NCBI RefSeq assembly: GCF_963082655.1 | Contig: NC_081553.1 | Location: 154,295,441 to 154,359,440, forward strand | DNA length: 64,000 bases | Source of the DNA: Stomoxys calcitrans | Taxonomy: Eukaryota; Arthropoda; Insecta; Diptera; Muscidae | Reading direction: 5' to 3' | Shown: piece after piece, positions 10,201 to 20,745 of the stretch | How the letters are laid out: every line of letters starts with the position of its first letter | How positions within the stretch are numbered: the first letter of the stretch is position 1 | Program-made: the position numbers and the translations under genes | Notes under the pieces: model-generated | Databases searched by the model: none | What the model saw: the letters and a program-made list of their open reading frames with translations, nothing else | Told to the model about the DNA's origin: nothing

Positions 10201-10798
10201 TATGGGGCTCAAATGAAAGGAATTCGGGATTAGATGACGAATCTGGCATGCAAAATCAGATTGAAGTATAAAGGGTCAGCCTCCAAAAACACCACCCAAT
10301 ATCAAAAGTGGACCGATCGGAACAATATGGGTATCAGATGAAATGTATTGGAGAGTAGATACAAATATGGTATTAAAATTGGAGTCTAAATACCCAGCGG
10401 GCCCCCATAACCCCGAAACTCTCCCAAACAGACATATTAGATGTCCATGTTAGTATGGGACTCAAATAAAAGGTGTTCGGCAGTAGATTACAGATATGGC
10501 AAAAAAAATTAAGTCGATGTAATGGGAGGTGTCCATTGGACTCAAATAAAAGGTATTTGGGAGAAGATTACGAAATAAAAATACTCCAAAAAAGGCGCAA
10601 AATTCTTTGACCCATTGTGACAACATGGAACTAAAATGAAAGATATTTGAGAGTAGAAAAGGAATCTGATATCCAACTCTAAAACACCAGATCTCGGAGA
10701 TTGGTAATGCGGTTCCTTAGTTTTTTTTTGCTCTCTTACAGTCACCAAAAACAAAATATGTTTTCACCATGGTAATATGGGATATAAAATGCTAATTT
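10201..10798 (+). repeat. Helitron-like tandem-repeat element fragment
   Basis: It contains several degenerate units of the GGGACTCAAATGAAAGGTAT...GGGAGTAGATTACG type, spaced roughly 120-130 bp, with C-rich tracts between them. The family is shared with 11100-15890, 36127-37080, 49100-49670, 58200-59550 and 63062-63760. Confidence 0.65.
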
Positions 10799-10960
10799 TT
10801 AGCTATTATCTTTTTGGCAACACTGGTTTAAACAGCCGACGCACGTTTCGTGTTTTGTTTCCCTGTCAAACATCTTCAGTTTGGTCAATAATTTATCCAT
10901 GAATCGTCTTACAAACGAACAAAACTTGCAAAATATTGAATTTTATTATCAAAACTAGCT
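10799..10960 (+). pseudogene. 5' end of a mariner-like element
   Basis: It matches the 5' end of the copy at 35343-36117 reversed (GCAACACTGGTTTAAACAGC, then MNRLTNEQ and IEFYYQ on the plus strand). It stops abruptly at 10960, where the Helitron-like end begins. Confidence 0.75.
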
Positions 10961-12304
10961 GACCCGGGCCCGCTCCGCTGCGCCTTCTTTTACTTTATAT
11001 GGAACAAATGTTTCCTTGGAATATTTATTTTCGACAATTAAACTTGACTAACAGTTTAACAATATAAGTGCCTTTATCTGAATCCCACATGATCTTTATT
11101 GGTCTACGAATTTAAGTTTGGATGTAAGGTGTACTTCATTCTTAAAATACTTCATTTCAGCCCGATATTCTCATGATGTCTGATTTAGTGGTGTTTTCGG
11201 GGGAGAGGTGGTCCCCCGTATACTTGGCCCTGAAAAAATATCAGCATCGTGCTCTTCTCTCAAATACCATTTATTTAAACCCCATATTGCCATTGGCTTA
11301 GGAGGAGTTTACAGGATGAGGCGTCCCCCAAACACATGGCCGCAAAATAGGTTATCAAATTCGTTTTTTAATCTCAAATACCTTTCATTTGAGCCACATA
11401 TTGGCATGGTCGACATTTTTTTTCCTTTGGGGGTGTTTTGGGAAAGGGGTGATGCCCTAAATACATGGTCCTACATATGGAAATCAAATTCGTATTCTAC
11501 TCCCAAATACCTTTATTTGAGGCCCATATTGCGATTGGTCCCGAAAGTGGGTATCAATTCTTGCTCTACCCCTCAACACGTTTCATTTTAGCTCCACATT
11601 GACATAGTCGGTAAATATGCCCGATTTAGGGGTGTTTTGGGGATTGGGGTGGTCCCCCAAACACTGAGCCCGGAAAATATATCAGCAACGTGCTCTATTC
11701 TCATATAACTATACATCATTTATTTGAACCCCATATTGCCATTGCCCTAAAAATTGGATATCAAATTCGTTTTCTAATCTCATTTAAACCATATTGCAAA
11801 AGTCAGCAAATATGTCCGGTTTGGGGTAATGGTCCTTAAAACTATGAATATTTAGTCCCACTCTCTTTAAGCCCCAATTGTCCTGGGGAGCAAATATGTC
11901 CTATTTGGTGATTGTTATGGTGGTGGGACGTCCGCTAGATAGTTGGCCCCTGATGTTGATATCAGATACGTGGTCTACTCCCACATACCTTTAATTTGAG
12001 CCCCATATTTCCATAGTAGGCAAACATGACCGGCTTGGGGGGTGTTTTGTGGGATGGGCGGCCACTCAGTGAGTTGGCCTTGAAAATATATATCGGATTC
12101 GTGTTCCATTTAAAAAACCCTCTTATTTGAGCCTCATATTGCAATAGTCAGCAAATATTTACTATTTGGGTGGTGTTGTGGGGGTGGGGTGGCCCCATAG
12201 ACACTTTTCCCGAATATTGATATCAAATTCGTTCTTTACACCCGAAGACCTTTCATTTGAGCCCCATATTGTCGTGATTGGTCTAAATATATGTTTGGTA
12301 GGTT

Positions 12305-12890
12305 AGGTTTGCAAGAGCTACCAATGCATCCAGAAAAACAGTTGGTGCGGTTTATGGGCTGGTGGCATCATTAGACCGTACATCTTCAAAGACGATGCGA
12401 ATCGTAACATAATTGTGAAGAATGGTTAGCGCTATGGTGAGATAATATCCAATTTTTTTTTTGCCCAAAATGCGAGAGCTTAACTTGCATGACATGTTGT
12501 TTTAACAAGACGGTACCACACACACACAGCACGCGTACCAATGGACTTATTGAGAGGCGAGGTCGGTGAACATTTTATTTCACGTTCGGGACCGGTCAAT
12601 TGGCCGCCTAGATCGTGCGATTTAAAGCCTTTAGACTATTTTTTGTGGGCTATGTGAAAGCTCGTGTCTACACAGACAAGCCCGCTTCAATTGGGGCATC
12701 GGAAGACAACATTGAAGCATTTATTCGTGAGATACCGTGAGATATTCAGGCGCAATCACGGTGAACATTTGCATGGAATAATCTTCAAATATTAAATTCT
12801 ATGGACCGTACTATTGATTCAAATAAAGATTTCATGAGTTTTTCTGAATTTTATGTGCTTTTTAACTTTCCTATAGCTCTTAAAAAATCA
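12305..12890 (+). pseudogene. Mariner-like transposase 3' fragment
   Basis: A broken plus-strand frame carries LQELPMHPEK, then a DGTTHHTA-like remnant near 12520, NWPPRSCDLKPLDYF and VYTDKPASI...EDNIEAFIREIP. The element end reads AGCTCTTAAAAAATCACCC at 12869-12888, matching the terminal repeat at 35343. It lies between the two arms of the large inverted repeat. Confidence 0.75.
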
Positions 12891-13111
12891 CCCTTTATAA
12901 AAGCTATTTGGGAGTAGAGTACGAAATTGATACCGATTACGTCAATAAGGGGCTCATGTAAAATATATTTTAGAGTAGAGTACGAAGCTTATATTTCCTT
13001 TAAGACCCAAGCGTCTGGGTGACCATCCTACCCTCGACATACCCCCTAAACCGGAAATATTTATCAATATGTTAATATAGGACTCAAAAGAAAGGCATTT
13101 GGAGGTAGAGC

Positions 13112-13400
13112 AACAATTTGCCCGGGAACGCAGCAGGGTCAAACTCTCACAAATCAATGCTTTCCAGTTAAAGTTTTAACTCAGTAATAAGGGACCATTT
13201 TTTTATAGGCGAGTCCGAACGGCGTGCCGCAGTGCGACACCTCTTTGGGAAAAACTTTTACATAACCATGCATAGAATGGTACCTCGCAAATGTCGCCAG
13301 CATTAAGAGGATATAACCACCGCTTTAATTTTTTTCCAACGTTCTCGCCAGCATTTAAACGCAGGCGTTCAGCGTCGTAGGCGAATTCGATATCCACATC
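13112..13400 (-). repeat. tRNA-derived SINE copy (empty Transib target)
   Basis: It matches the SINE at 16628-20194. The tRNA-like head is degenerate here; the body includes the mirror of GTGCCGCAGTGCGACACCTC. At 13220-13224 it holds the uninterrupted CGGCG that is duplicated around the Transib element in the other copy. Confidence 0.75.
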
Positions 13401-13440
13401 CAGGGCGAAGTGTCCCCACTCTAAAATGATATTGGAGAGT

Positions 13441-14640
13441 TATATAAACATATATCTTCTATATAAAAATTAATTTGTGTTTGTTTGTAGGTTTGTTTGT
13501 TTGTATGTATGTTTGTGTGTTCCTTATAGACTCAGAAACGGCTGAACCGATTTTCTTGAAATTTACACAGATGGTGCAAAATGACCCCGTGGTGAATATA
13601 GGGTACTACATTTTTTGATATCTGAAGGGGGGGGGGGGGGGGCGGACCCTCCCCCTTAGCCTAATTTTCAGAAACGCCAGATCTCGTAGATGGGTGGTGC
13701 GATTTAAGCGAAATTTTGTGTGCTCTCATATAGAACCCTAAAAATAAAAATTTGGTATCCAAATTTCGGATGGGGTACCTAGGGGGGCCGCCCCACCCTA
13801 AAACCTACCAAACATATATTTAGACCGATCACGACAATATGGGACTCAAATGAAAGGTATTTAGAAGACGAAAACGTATCTGATATCCATTTGTCAACCA
13901 AGTGCTAGGGGGACCACCCCAACCCCAAAACACCCCTAAATCGGACATATTTACCGACCATGGCAATATGGGACTCAAATGAAAGGTATTTGCGAGTAGA
14001 ATACGAATCTGATATCCAAATGAGGTACCACGTTTCTGGGGGTCCACCCTTCCCCAAAACACCTCCCAAACAGGACTTATTTACTGACCATGGGAATATG
14101 GGGCTTAAATAAAAGGTATTGGAATGTAGAATTAGAATCTGATATCCAAATATGAGACCAAGTGTTTGGGGGGCCGCCTCTCCCCAAAAACCTCCCCCAA
14201 AGGGGACACATTTACGACCGTAGCCACATGGACTCAAATGAAAGGCCTTTGGGAGTAAAGGACAAATCTGATATCAATATTCGGGAAAAGTGTCTATGGG
14301 GCCACCCGACCCCCACAACACCACCCAAACCCCAAAAAACCCCTAAATCGGACATGTTTACCGATCATGGCAATATGGGACTCAAATGAAAGGTATTTGC
14401 GAGTAGAATACGAATCTGATATCCAAATGTGGGACCACGTTTCTAGGGATCCACCCCTTCAACAAAACACCCCCCAAACGGGACTTATTTACTGACCATG
14501 GGAATATGGGGCTTAAATAAAAGGTGTTCGAGTGTAGAATTAGAATCTGATATCCAAATATGGGACCAAGTGTTTTGGGGGACCGCCTCTCCCCAAAAAC
14601 ATCCCCCAAAGGGTACAAATTTATAACCTTAGCCATATGG
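13441..14640 (+). repeat. Tandem ~131-bp repeats with a 408-bp direct duplication
   Basis: GGGACTCAAATGAAAGG-type units recur at about 13841, 13970, 14101, 14230, 14377, 14508, 14639 and 14769. The block 13925-14230 is repeated almost unchanged at 14333-14640. The start carries TTTGTTTG tracts and GACTCAGAAACGGCTGAACC, and a run of 16 G at 13627-13642. Confidence 0.7.
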
Positions 14641-16009
14641 GGCTCAAATGAAAGGTCATTGGGAGTAAAGCACGAATCTGATTTCCATATTTGGGAAAAG
14701 TGTCTATGGGGCCACCCCACCCCCACCCCAACACCACCCAAATAGTAAGTATTTGCTGACTTTTGGAATATGAGACTCAAAAAAGAGGGTTTTTAGAGTG
14801 GAACACGAATCCGACATATATTTTCATGGCCAATTCTATGGAAATATGGGGCTCAAATTAAAGGTATTTGGGAGTAGACCACGTATCTGATTTCAATATT
14901 AGGGACCAACTGTCCAGGGGACGTCCCACCACCATAACAACCCCCAAATAGGACGTATTTGTTTACCAAGACAATTTGGGTGGTAAAGAGAGTGGAACTA
15001 AATATTTATAGTTTCTTGGGCCAATAACCCAAACCGGACATATTTGCTGACTTTTGCAATAAAGAGTTTAAATGAGATTTGAAAACGAATTTGATATCCA
15101 ATTTTGAGGCCAATGGCAATATGGGGTTCAAATAAATGATATATAGATATATGAGAATAGAGCACGTTGCTGATATATTTTCCGGGCTTAGTGTTTGGGC
15201 GACCACCCTAATCCCCAAAACACCCCTAAATCGGCCATATATATATACCGAATTTGGAGCTTAAATAAAAGGTATTGGAGGGTAGAGCAAGAATTGATAC
15301 CCACTTTCGGGACCAATTTTCTGAGGTCTACCCCTTTCCCAAAATACCCCACAAGCAGCAAGTTTTTAGTGACCACCATTAGTGACCATCGCTCAAATAA
15401 AGGTATTTGGGAGTATAATACGAATTTGATATCCAAATTTAGGACCATGTATTTAGGGCATCACCCCTTTCCCAAAACACCCCCAAAGGGAAAAAAATTT
15501 CGACCATGCCAATATGTGGCTCAAATGAAAGGTATTTGAGATTAGAAAACGAATTTGATAACCTATTTTGGGGCCACGTGTTTGGGGGACACCTTATTCT
15601 GTAAACTCCTCTTAAGCCAATGGCAATATGGGGTTAAAATAAATGGTATTTAAGAGAAGAGCACGATGCTAATACTTTTTCAGGGCCAAGTATCTGGGGG
15701 ACCACCTCTCCCCCGAAAACACCACTAAATCAGACATCATGAGAATATCGGGCTGAAGTGAAGTATTTCAAGAATGGAGTACACCTTACATCCAAACTTA
15801 AATTCGTAGACCAATAAAGATCATATGGGATTCAGATAAAAGCACTTATATTGTTAAACTGTTAGTCAAGTTAGCATGGTATTTCACTAAAAGATCTTTA
15901 ATTGCCGAAAATAAATATTCCAAGGAAACTTTTGTTCCATATAAAGTAAAAGAAGGCGCAGCGGAGCGGGCCCGGGTTAGCTAGTATATTTATAAAAAAA
16001 GATAATGTT

Positions 16010-16424
16010 GTAATATTTTTAAATTAATTGATGTTTTAATACCAATTTTTTAGTATAAGCATTTCAGGTGAACTTAAGGTATTTGAATATGTGAAGGATA
16101 AACTTGGGCCGAATTTGGCATTATTTTTTACAAAAATCCCCAAAATACCCCTTTCGGGCAAAGATGGTTCCAAAATCAGCATTTTTTAGTAAATTTTCTG
16201 TGGTGGCTACAAATATTGGAAGATGCAAAGTATTTTTTGCATTGGTTTAGAGGACATATGGAGTAAAAAACATGTGCCCAATGGTTGGATCTGGGCTTTG
16301 GAAACTTTTGGCCAAGAACTCGCTTACAGCTCAGGTCTAACCATTCCAAATATATCCATCCATCCTGAGATATCTCTACCCGTTCCCAAACAGCATATTT
16401 TTTATTAGTTTTTTTTTCGATTTT
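16010..16424. repeat. Unclassified dispersed repeat (inverse of 6681-7300)
   Basis: It shares GGTCTAACCATTCCAAAT and GATATCTCTACCCGTT with the reverse complement of 6690-6760. No coding sequence was seen. Confidence 0.45.
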
Positions 16425-16627
16425 ATCCCACTGTGCTTCGTCGGTAAGACGACGAAAATCCTATGGGGGACATCCGCATCGTGAAAAGACAAGACTACCA
16501 CTGAAAGATGTAAGAAGGAGGTCAGCTTTCGGGATCATAACGGGACACATAGGATTACGAGCTCACTTATGCAAAATCGGTGCTGCAACTGGTAGCATAT
16601 GGGGAATATGATGAGAAGTTGGAGCAT
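16425..16627 (+). pseudogene. LINE (family A) C-terminal fragment, left half
   Basis: A broken frame encodes TKILWGTS, then RDHNGTHRITSSLMQN (original GHIGLRAHL type), the zinc-finger-like C-terminus of family A. It is interrupted at GAAGTTGGAGCAT (16615-16627) by a SINE and resumes at 20208. Confidence 0.75.
16615..16627 (+). repeat. SINE target-site duplication, left copy
   Basis: GAAGTTGGAGCAT, 13 bp, repeated at 20195-20207 on the far side of the SINE plus Transib. It defines the insertion point in the LINE. Confidence 0.85.
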
Positions 16628-16767
16628 GCAATTGGAATGTTCATGAGCAAAAGCTCATTCCACTAAGGAACAGGGGCAAACTTCTCACATATCAATGAGT
16701 GCAGTCCAATTTCAAGTTTAATCTCAATGATACGGGGCCTCCTTTTTATAGCCGAGTCCGAACGGCG

Positions 16768-16808
16768 CACATTGGTTCAAGAGTGGCCGAAATTCATTTT
16801 TTTCATGT
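16768..16808 (+). repeat. Transib 5' terminal repeat, 12-spacer-like
   Basis: Heptamer-like CACATTG (6 of 7 to the RSS heptamer CACAGTG), a 12-nt spacer, then CCGAAATTC (5 of 9 to the RSS nonamer). The internal block AGTGGCCGAAA sits at terminal positions 15-25. Confidence 0.6.
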
Positions 16809-17652
16809 TCGCCGATTTGGATAATTTTTTGGTATTTTGTTGTCAGATAGTTGAATATTATGATTCCGTAATATTAGGCTGATATATTTAGTATTTCTTT
16901 GGACAGACACGCTCCAAGTTCATATATGTTCGCTTGTTTAAAATGGCATGCAAATTTACTGTATATTCAATCTTTTGGTACAATCACAGTAAACTTATCA
17001 TTTGACTTTGTTGTATATTTTCGTAAATGGCAATTGTCATAGATGAGATTTGCATTAAAAAAAGTTGGAAAAAGTGCCACATAAAAAATTTCGTAGAACA
17101 AAATATAAACAACATCAAAATTTCAATGTTCATCAACTTCAGTGGACTGCATGTTTTTAGCGCTGTGGAGCGCTGTTTAACGAAAGACGTCAAATTACAG
17201 CTTGAAGTCTCAGCTAAAAGCTAAAAAAAAATTCAGCTGCTCATACCTGCTCCTTTCCAAAAGAAACAGTAAAAACTATAAAGTGATAAAGTAAGAAAAC
17301 GTGAATTTTCGTTCATGCTTGTTGTTGTTGTTGCCATAATTCTTTACTGTTAACAACAATAGAAGATCAAGCGATAGACTATTAGGTGCTGTGTTATCAT
17401 TCATTTATTATGTTGTTGCATGCAATAACAACTACACATTATGTCTTGCTCTCTTTATTGCACAAAATCTTTTCCGTTAGAGCTTAATAAGTAATACATT
17501 AAGTACCAACAACAATATACAGTTTCTGATTTAAATTTCTGCTTTTGGGTATACATTTCTAATATTATTGATATGCTAATTGACATTACATTGGCAAGTG
17601 CAGTGATAAGAGGTGTGTTTTTAAGTGATATCAAGATTTAATTTTATTAATT

Positions 17653-19618
17653 ATGGAAAATGTAACAATTTCTTATTTAAATATTTGCGAAATATTAATT
17701 GATAACAACAGTGATATTGATGTTACTGTCGAAGTCATTGCAAATAGCAATGAAGGAATGACTGCTGAGGATGTTGAAGTCTTTACTGGATTTTTGAAAA
17801 AAAACTTTTTTACAAAGTTCAAAGATAGATGGCAAAAAGCAAGACGCATAAAAACCAGATTTCTTGATCTTAATGAAAATTGGCTGAAAAATGTCTACAA
17901 AGTGTGCAAATATACCGCAAACAATGAAGCACCAAGCTGTTCAAATATGGTTAAACGTGGACGTCCAGCAAAAGCCTTCGAGGATTGCCAACCGCGAACA
18001 AAGAGGACAAAGGTACAAGATTTTTGTGAAAACACCTCAATGGTGTTGATATCGTCTGCCGCAAAAAAAAGTGAGTGTTTAGACAAATCCATTAAGGCGT
18101 TCACCCCGGAGAAGGCACTTGGGCTGATACTTGATGCTTCGTTGTCAAAGCATCAATATGAGGTTTTGCGCAGTTCAGCTAGAGAAATTGGATTCGACAT
18201 TTACCCATCCTACCATCAGGTACTGGAAGCAAAAAAAAAATGCTATCCTGCAAATGTTCAGGTGCAAGAAAGTTGTAGCAAAGTTTCTCTACAACAGTTA
18301 TTAGATCATACAGTAACCAGGATTTTGATGACAAAAACCGAGAATGAGGTGACAGAACTCCCCAACGAACTGCAAATGTTCTCAAAATGGGGCTGTGACG
18401 GAAGTTCGGGACACAGTGAATACCATCAAAAATTCACAGATCCAAATGACTCCGATAAATATATGTTCTTAACGTCACTTGTTCCATTGACCCTCACAGA
18501 GCGTAATAATATGTCAACAATGTGCTGGAGAAATACAGAGCCATCATCAACTAGATTTTGCCGACCGTTAAAATTTGAATTTATACAAGAAACAGCTGAA
18601 GTTATAAATTCAGAGGTCAGTCGTGTTAATGACGAAATAAAAAATTTAAGAAATACTGTCGTTGAATTGCATAGCAGAAACTTCAATATTTCTCACACAC
18701 TGAAATTAACAATGATTGATGGGAAAGTAGCTACTACGATTTCTGGAAGTTCATCTATGGCGGTTTGCTTCATATGTGGAGCAAAGCCCACAGAAATGAA
18801 TAATTTAGATGCGGTGATTTTGAGGAAATGTTCGGAAGAAGCAGTTGCGTTTGGTATTTCTCCCTTGCATGCGAGAATCAAATTTATGGAGTGCATTCTG
18901 CACATTTCTTACCGTCTAAGTTTCAAAAAATGGAGAACAGATAGTTACACAAAAATTGAAATGGCGGCAAATAAAGCTGAAATTGGGAAGAGATTAAAGT
19001 TGACACTGGGCATAAATGTGGACGCGGTGAAGCAAGGTATGGGCACAACAAACGATGGCAATACGGCAAGAAGGTTTTTCGAAAATCCAGCCAAAACTGC
19101 AGACGTAATTGGAATAAAAGAAGAGTTAATACATAGATTTAAAATTATTTTGGCCGCAATAAATTGTAATGCAGCAGTCGACACTAGCAAATTTCATATA
19201 TATTGCATGGATACTGCCAAGTTGTTTGTTGATCTCTATGGCTGGTACTACATGCCTGTAACTGTGCATAAGATTCTGGTGCATGGTAGCAAAATTATAG
19301 CAGAAGCTATTCTGCCAATAGGTATGTCTCTATTTAAAGGCCCTTATTCAATGATTTAATTTTCATTTTTTACATTTTAATTGATTGTTTGTATCAGGTA
19401 TGCTGTCCGAAGAAGCTCAGGAAGCGAGGAATAAAGATTATAGAGCCTATAGATTACATCATTCGCGAAGAATTGGACGTGTAGCCACTAATGAAGATGT
19501 AATGCATAACCTTTTATTGTCTTCAGACCCATTTATAAATAGATTTCGCTCAAAGCTGCAAATCAAAAAATTGGAGTACGATAATGATGTTAAAAAATTA
19601 TTAAAAGACTATGCTTAA
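17653..19618 (+). CDS. Transib transposase (RAG1-core-like), one intron
   Basis: Exon 1 runs 17653-19321 and exon 2 19398-19618. The 76-bp intron has donor ATAG|GTATGT and acceptor TATCAG|GTATG, giving 629 residues without stops. The enzyme would cut at the element ends and insert it at GC-rich 5-bp targets. Visible residues: D249 in WGCDGSSGHS; D356 in LTMIDGKV, 107 residues later (RAG1 D600-D708 is 108); CxxC at 372/375; NDGNTARRFF around 468; HKILVHG with H539 and H544 (zinc ligands in RAG1); and E565 in EARNKD, aligned with RAG1 E962 (ESGNK). PSSTRFCRP (297-305) and LHARIKFMECILHISYRL are family words. Length is usual for Transib. The intron separates the two Asp residues from the catalytic Glu, so splicing is needed for activity. 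The start is the first ATG of the open frame; an N-terminal KRGRPAK stretch (101-107) is AT-hook-like. Confidence 0.93.
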
Positions 19619-19961
19619 TTTATTTATTCATGTTTTTTCTATGGGAGGTGGCCGTAAAAGTGGGCGGATCAGGTATATATTTTCAGGAGCCCATTCTACA
19701 ATTATAATAATTACTTTTTGTGAAAATTGAATTGATGCATTAAAAATTAAAAGTGGGCGGATATTTTTCAAATTTCACACAAATGATTCTGAGTGTTTAA
19801 AAATGCTATGTGCCAAAAAACAATGCCGTAGGTCAAAATTTAATTTTTACTTTGTATGGGAGGTGGGCGTAAAAGTGGGCGGATCATTTTGATTTTTCCA
19901 TTTTTTCTTGATTCAAACAAAAAATGCCTATGTGCCAAGTTTCATTGTCCTTCGACAACTT

Positions 19962-20004
19962 CTTCTATTTTTAGCCGCTCGTTCAATGAACTTGAACCAA
20001 TGTG
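19962..20004 (-). repeat. Transib 3' terminal repeat, 23-spacer-like
   Basis: Read inwards: CACATTG, a 23-nt spacer, then the A-rich CTAAAAATA (5 of 9 to the RSS nonamer). The internal block AGCGGCTAAAA is at terminal positions 26-36, 11 bp further in than its counterpart at the 5' end. Confidence 0.6.
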
Positions 20005-20194
20005 CGGCGTGCCGCAGTGCGACACCTCCTTGGAGAGAAGTTTTACATGGCATAGTACCTCGGAAATGTTGCCAGCATTAGGAGGGGAAAACCACCGCTT
20101 AAAATTTTTTCTGATGGTCTCGCCAGGATTTGAACCCAAGCGTTCAGCGTCATAAGCGGACATGCTAACCTCTGCGCTACGGTGGCCTCCAGTG

Positions 20195-20510
20195 GAAGTT
20201 GGAGCATTTCTAGGTCATTGCCCGTCTTTCGCTGATAACAGACACTGGAACAAAGGTGGGGACACAATACTAGACATGAACCAACTAAGAGGCGTGGCAT
20301 GGAAAACAATTAGGGGTTTTGTAAGTAGCACGGAATTCCCGGAAACTTAGATTTCTTTTTCGAGGTTACTTTTTTTAGTACTTGGAGGGCTTAGGTGTAT
20401 GTCCAAAGCGGCATGGGGCAGAATTATATCCATAACCTTCTTTCACAATGCGGTATCACAATGGACGAAAACGTCTAAGTGAGTCTGATGGCAGACTGTC
20501 ACTTTAATCT
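20195..20510 (+). pseudogene. LINE (family A) 3' end, right half
   Basis: It starts with the right copy of the SINE target duplication (20195-20207) and continues the LINE broken at 16627: FLGHCPSFADNRHW-like words, GGDTILDMNQLRGVAWKTI, then the 3' UTR shared with 840-1040. A piece of the family B tail (ACAATGGACGAAAACG...GTGAGTCTGATGGCAGAC) lies at 20450-20510. Confidence 0.75.
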
Positions 20511-20514
20511 AACC

Positions 20515-20745
20515 TATCCTAGGTGGGGACAGAATACTAGACATGAACAAACTTAGGGGCGTGGTATGGAAAAAATTAAGGATTATGTAAATAGGTCGGA
20601 ATTCCTAACATGGATTTTCTTTTTTGAGGTTACTTTTTAGTCTTTAGAGCACACAACAAGATGATTTCTGGCTTAGGTGTATGTCTGTTGTGGCATGGGG
20701 CAGATTAATATCGGCATCCTCTTTTCAATCTAACCTAACCTACTT
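20515..20745 (+). pseudogene. LINE (family A) 3' end, second copy
   Basis: Repeats GGTGGGGACAGAATACTAGAC and the downstream 3' UTR of the preceding fragment with about 10% divergence. It ends in CTAACCTAACCT. Confidence 0.7.

Larger units (their letters stand above)
10961..15985. mobile_element. Large inverted-repeat element with Helitron-like ends
   Basis: The left end ACTAGCTGACCCGGGCCCGC... (10962 on) is the near reverse complement of the right end ...GCGGGCCCGGGTTAGCTAGT (to 15985). Inverted similarity continues inwards through the tandem units: 11041-11100 pairs with 15790-15890, 11160-11350 with 15570-15760, and 12257-12305 with 13800-13855. The right arm has extra unit duplications. 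Each arm read outward ends in CTAGT after a GC-rich palindrome, as in Helitron 3' termini (CTRRT), and the internal start near 13470 begins TCTTCTATATAAAAAT with a TTTGTTTG tract, like a Helitron/Helentron 5' region. Classification as a HINE/DINE-type non-autonomous element is inference. A SINE and a mariner fragment lie in the central part. Confidence 0.6.
16768..20004 (+). mobile_element. Complete Transib DNA transposon (3237 bp)
   Basis: The ends are perfect 14-bp inverted repeats CACATTGGTTCAAG / CTTGAACCAATGTG, flanked by the 5-bp target duplication CGGCG (16763-16767 and 20005-20009). The GC-rich 5-bp duplication and CAC-initial termini are typical of Transib, the superfamily from which RAG1 derives. 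An empty paralogous site (13209-13240) confirms the boundaries. The element contains one spliced transposase gene in the plus orientation. Near the 3' end a 32-bp direct repeat (GTAAAAGTGGGCGGATCA core) occurs at 19639-19670 and 19855-19886. It appears intact and potentially autonomous (inference). Confidence 0.93.
16628..20194 (-). mobile_element. tRNA-derived SINE, split by Transib
   Basis: Minus strand, reading from 20190: GGAGGCCACCG, then A box TAGCGCAGAGG (20169-20179) and B box GGTTCAAATCC (20127-20137), the internal RNA polymerase III promoter of a tRNA-like head. A body of about 180 bp reaches the Transib element at 20004. The SINE resumes at 16767 and ends near 16628. It is flanked by a 13-bp duplication of LINE sequence. 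Related copies lie at 13112-13400 and 21640-21850. Confidence 0.85.

Noticed and set aside
11208..15539. Several 60-132-codon open frames in the tandem-repeat region
   Set aside because: They fall in non-coding tandem units, occur on both strands, and change frame between units. No protein family words are present.
20127..20190. tRNA gene
   Set aside because: The A and B boxes are tRNA-like, but no complete cloverleaf is evident and the sequence continues into a repeated body with a target duplication, so it is a SINE head.
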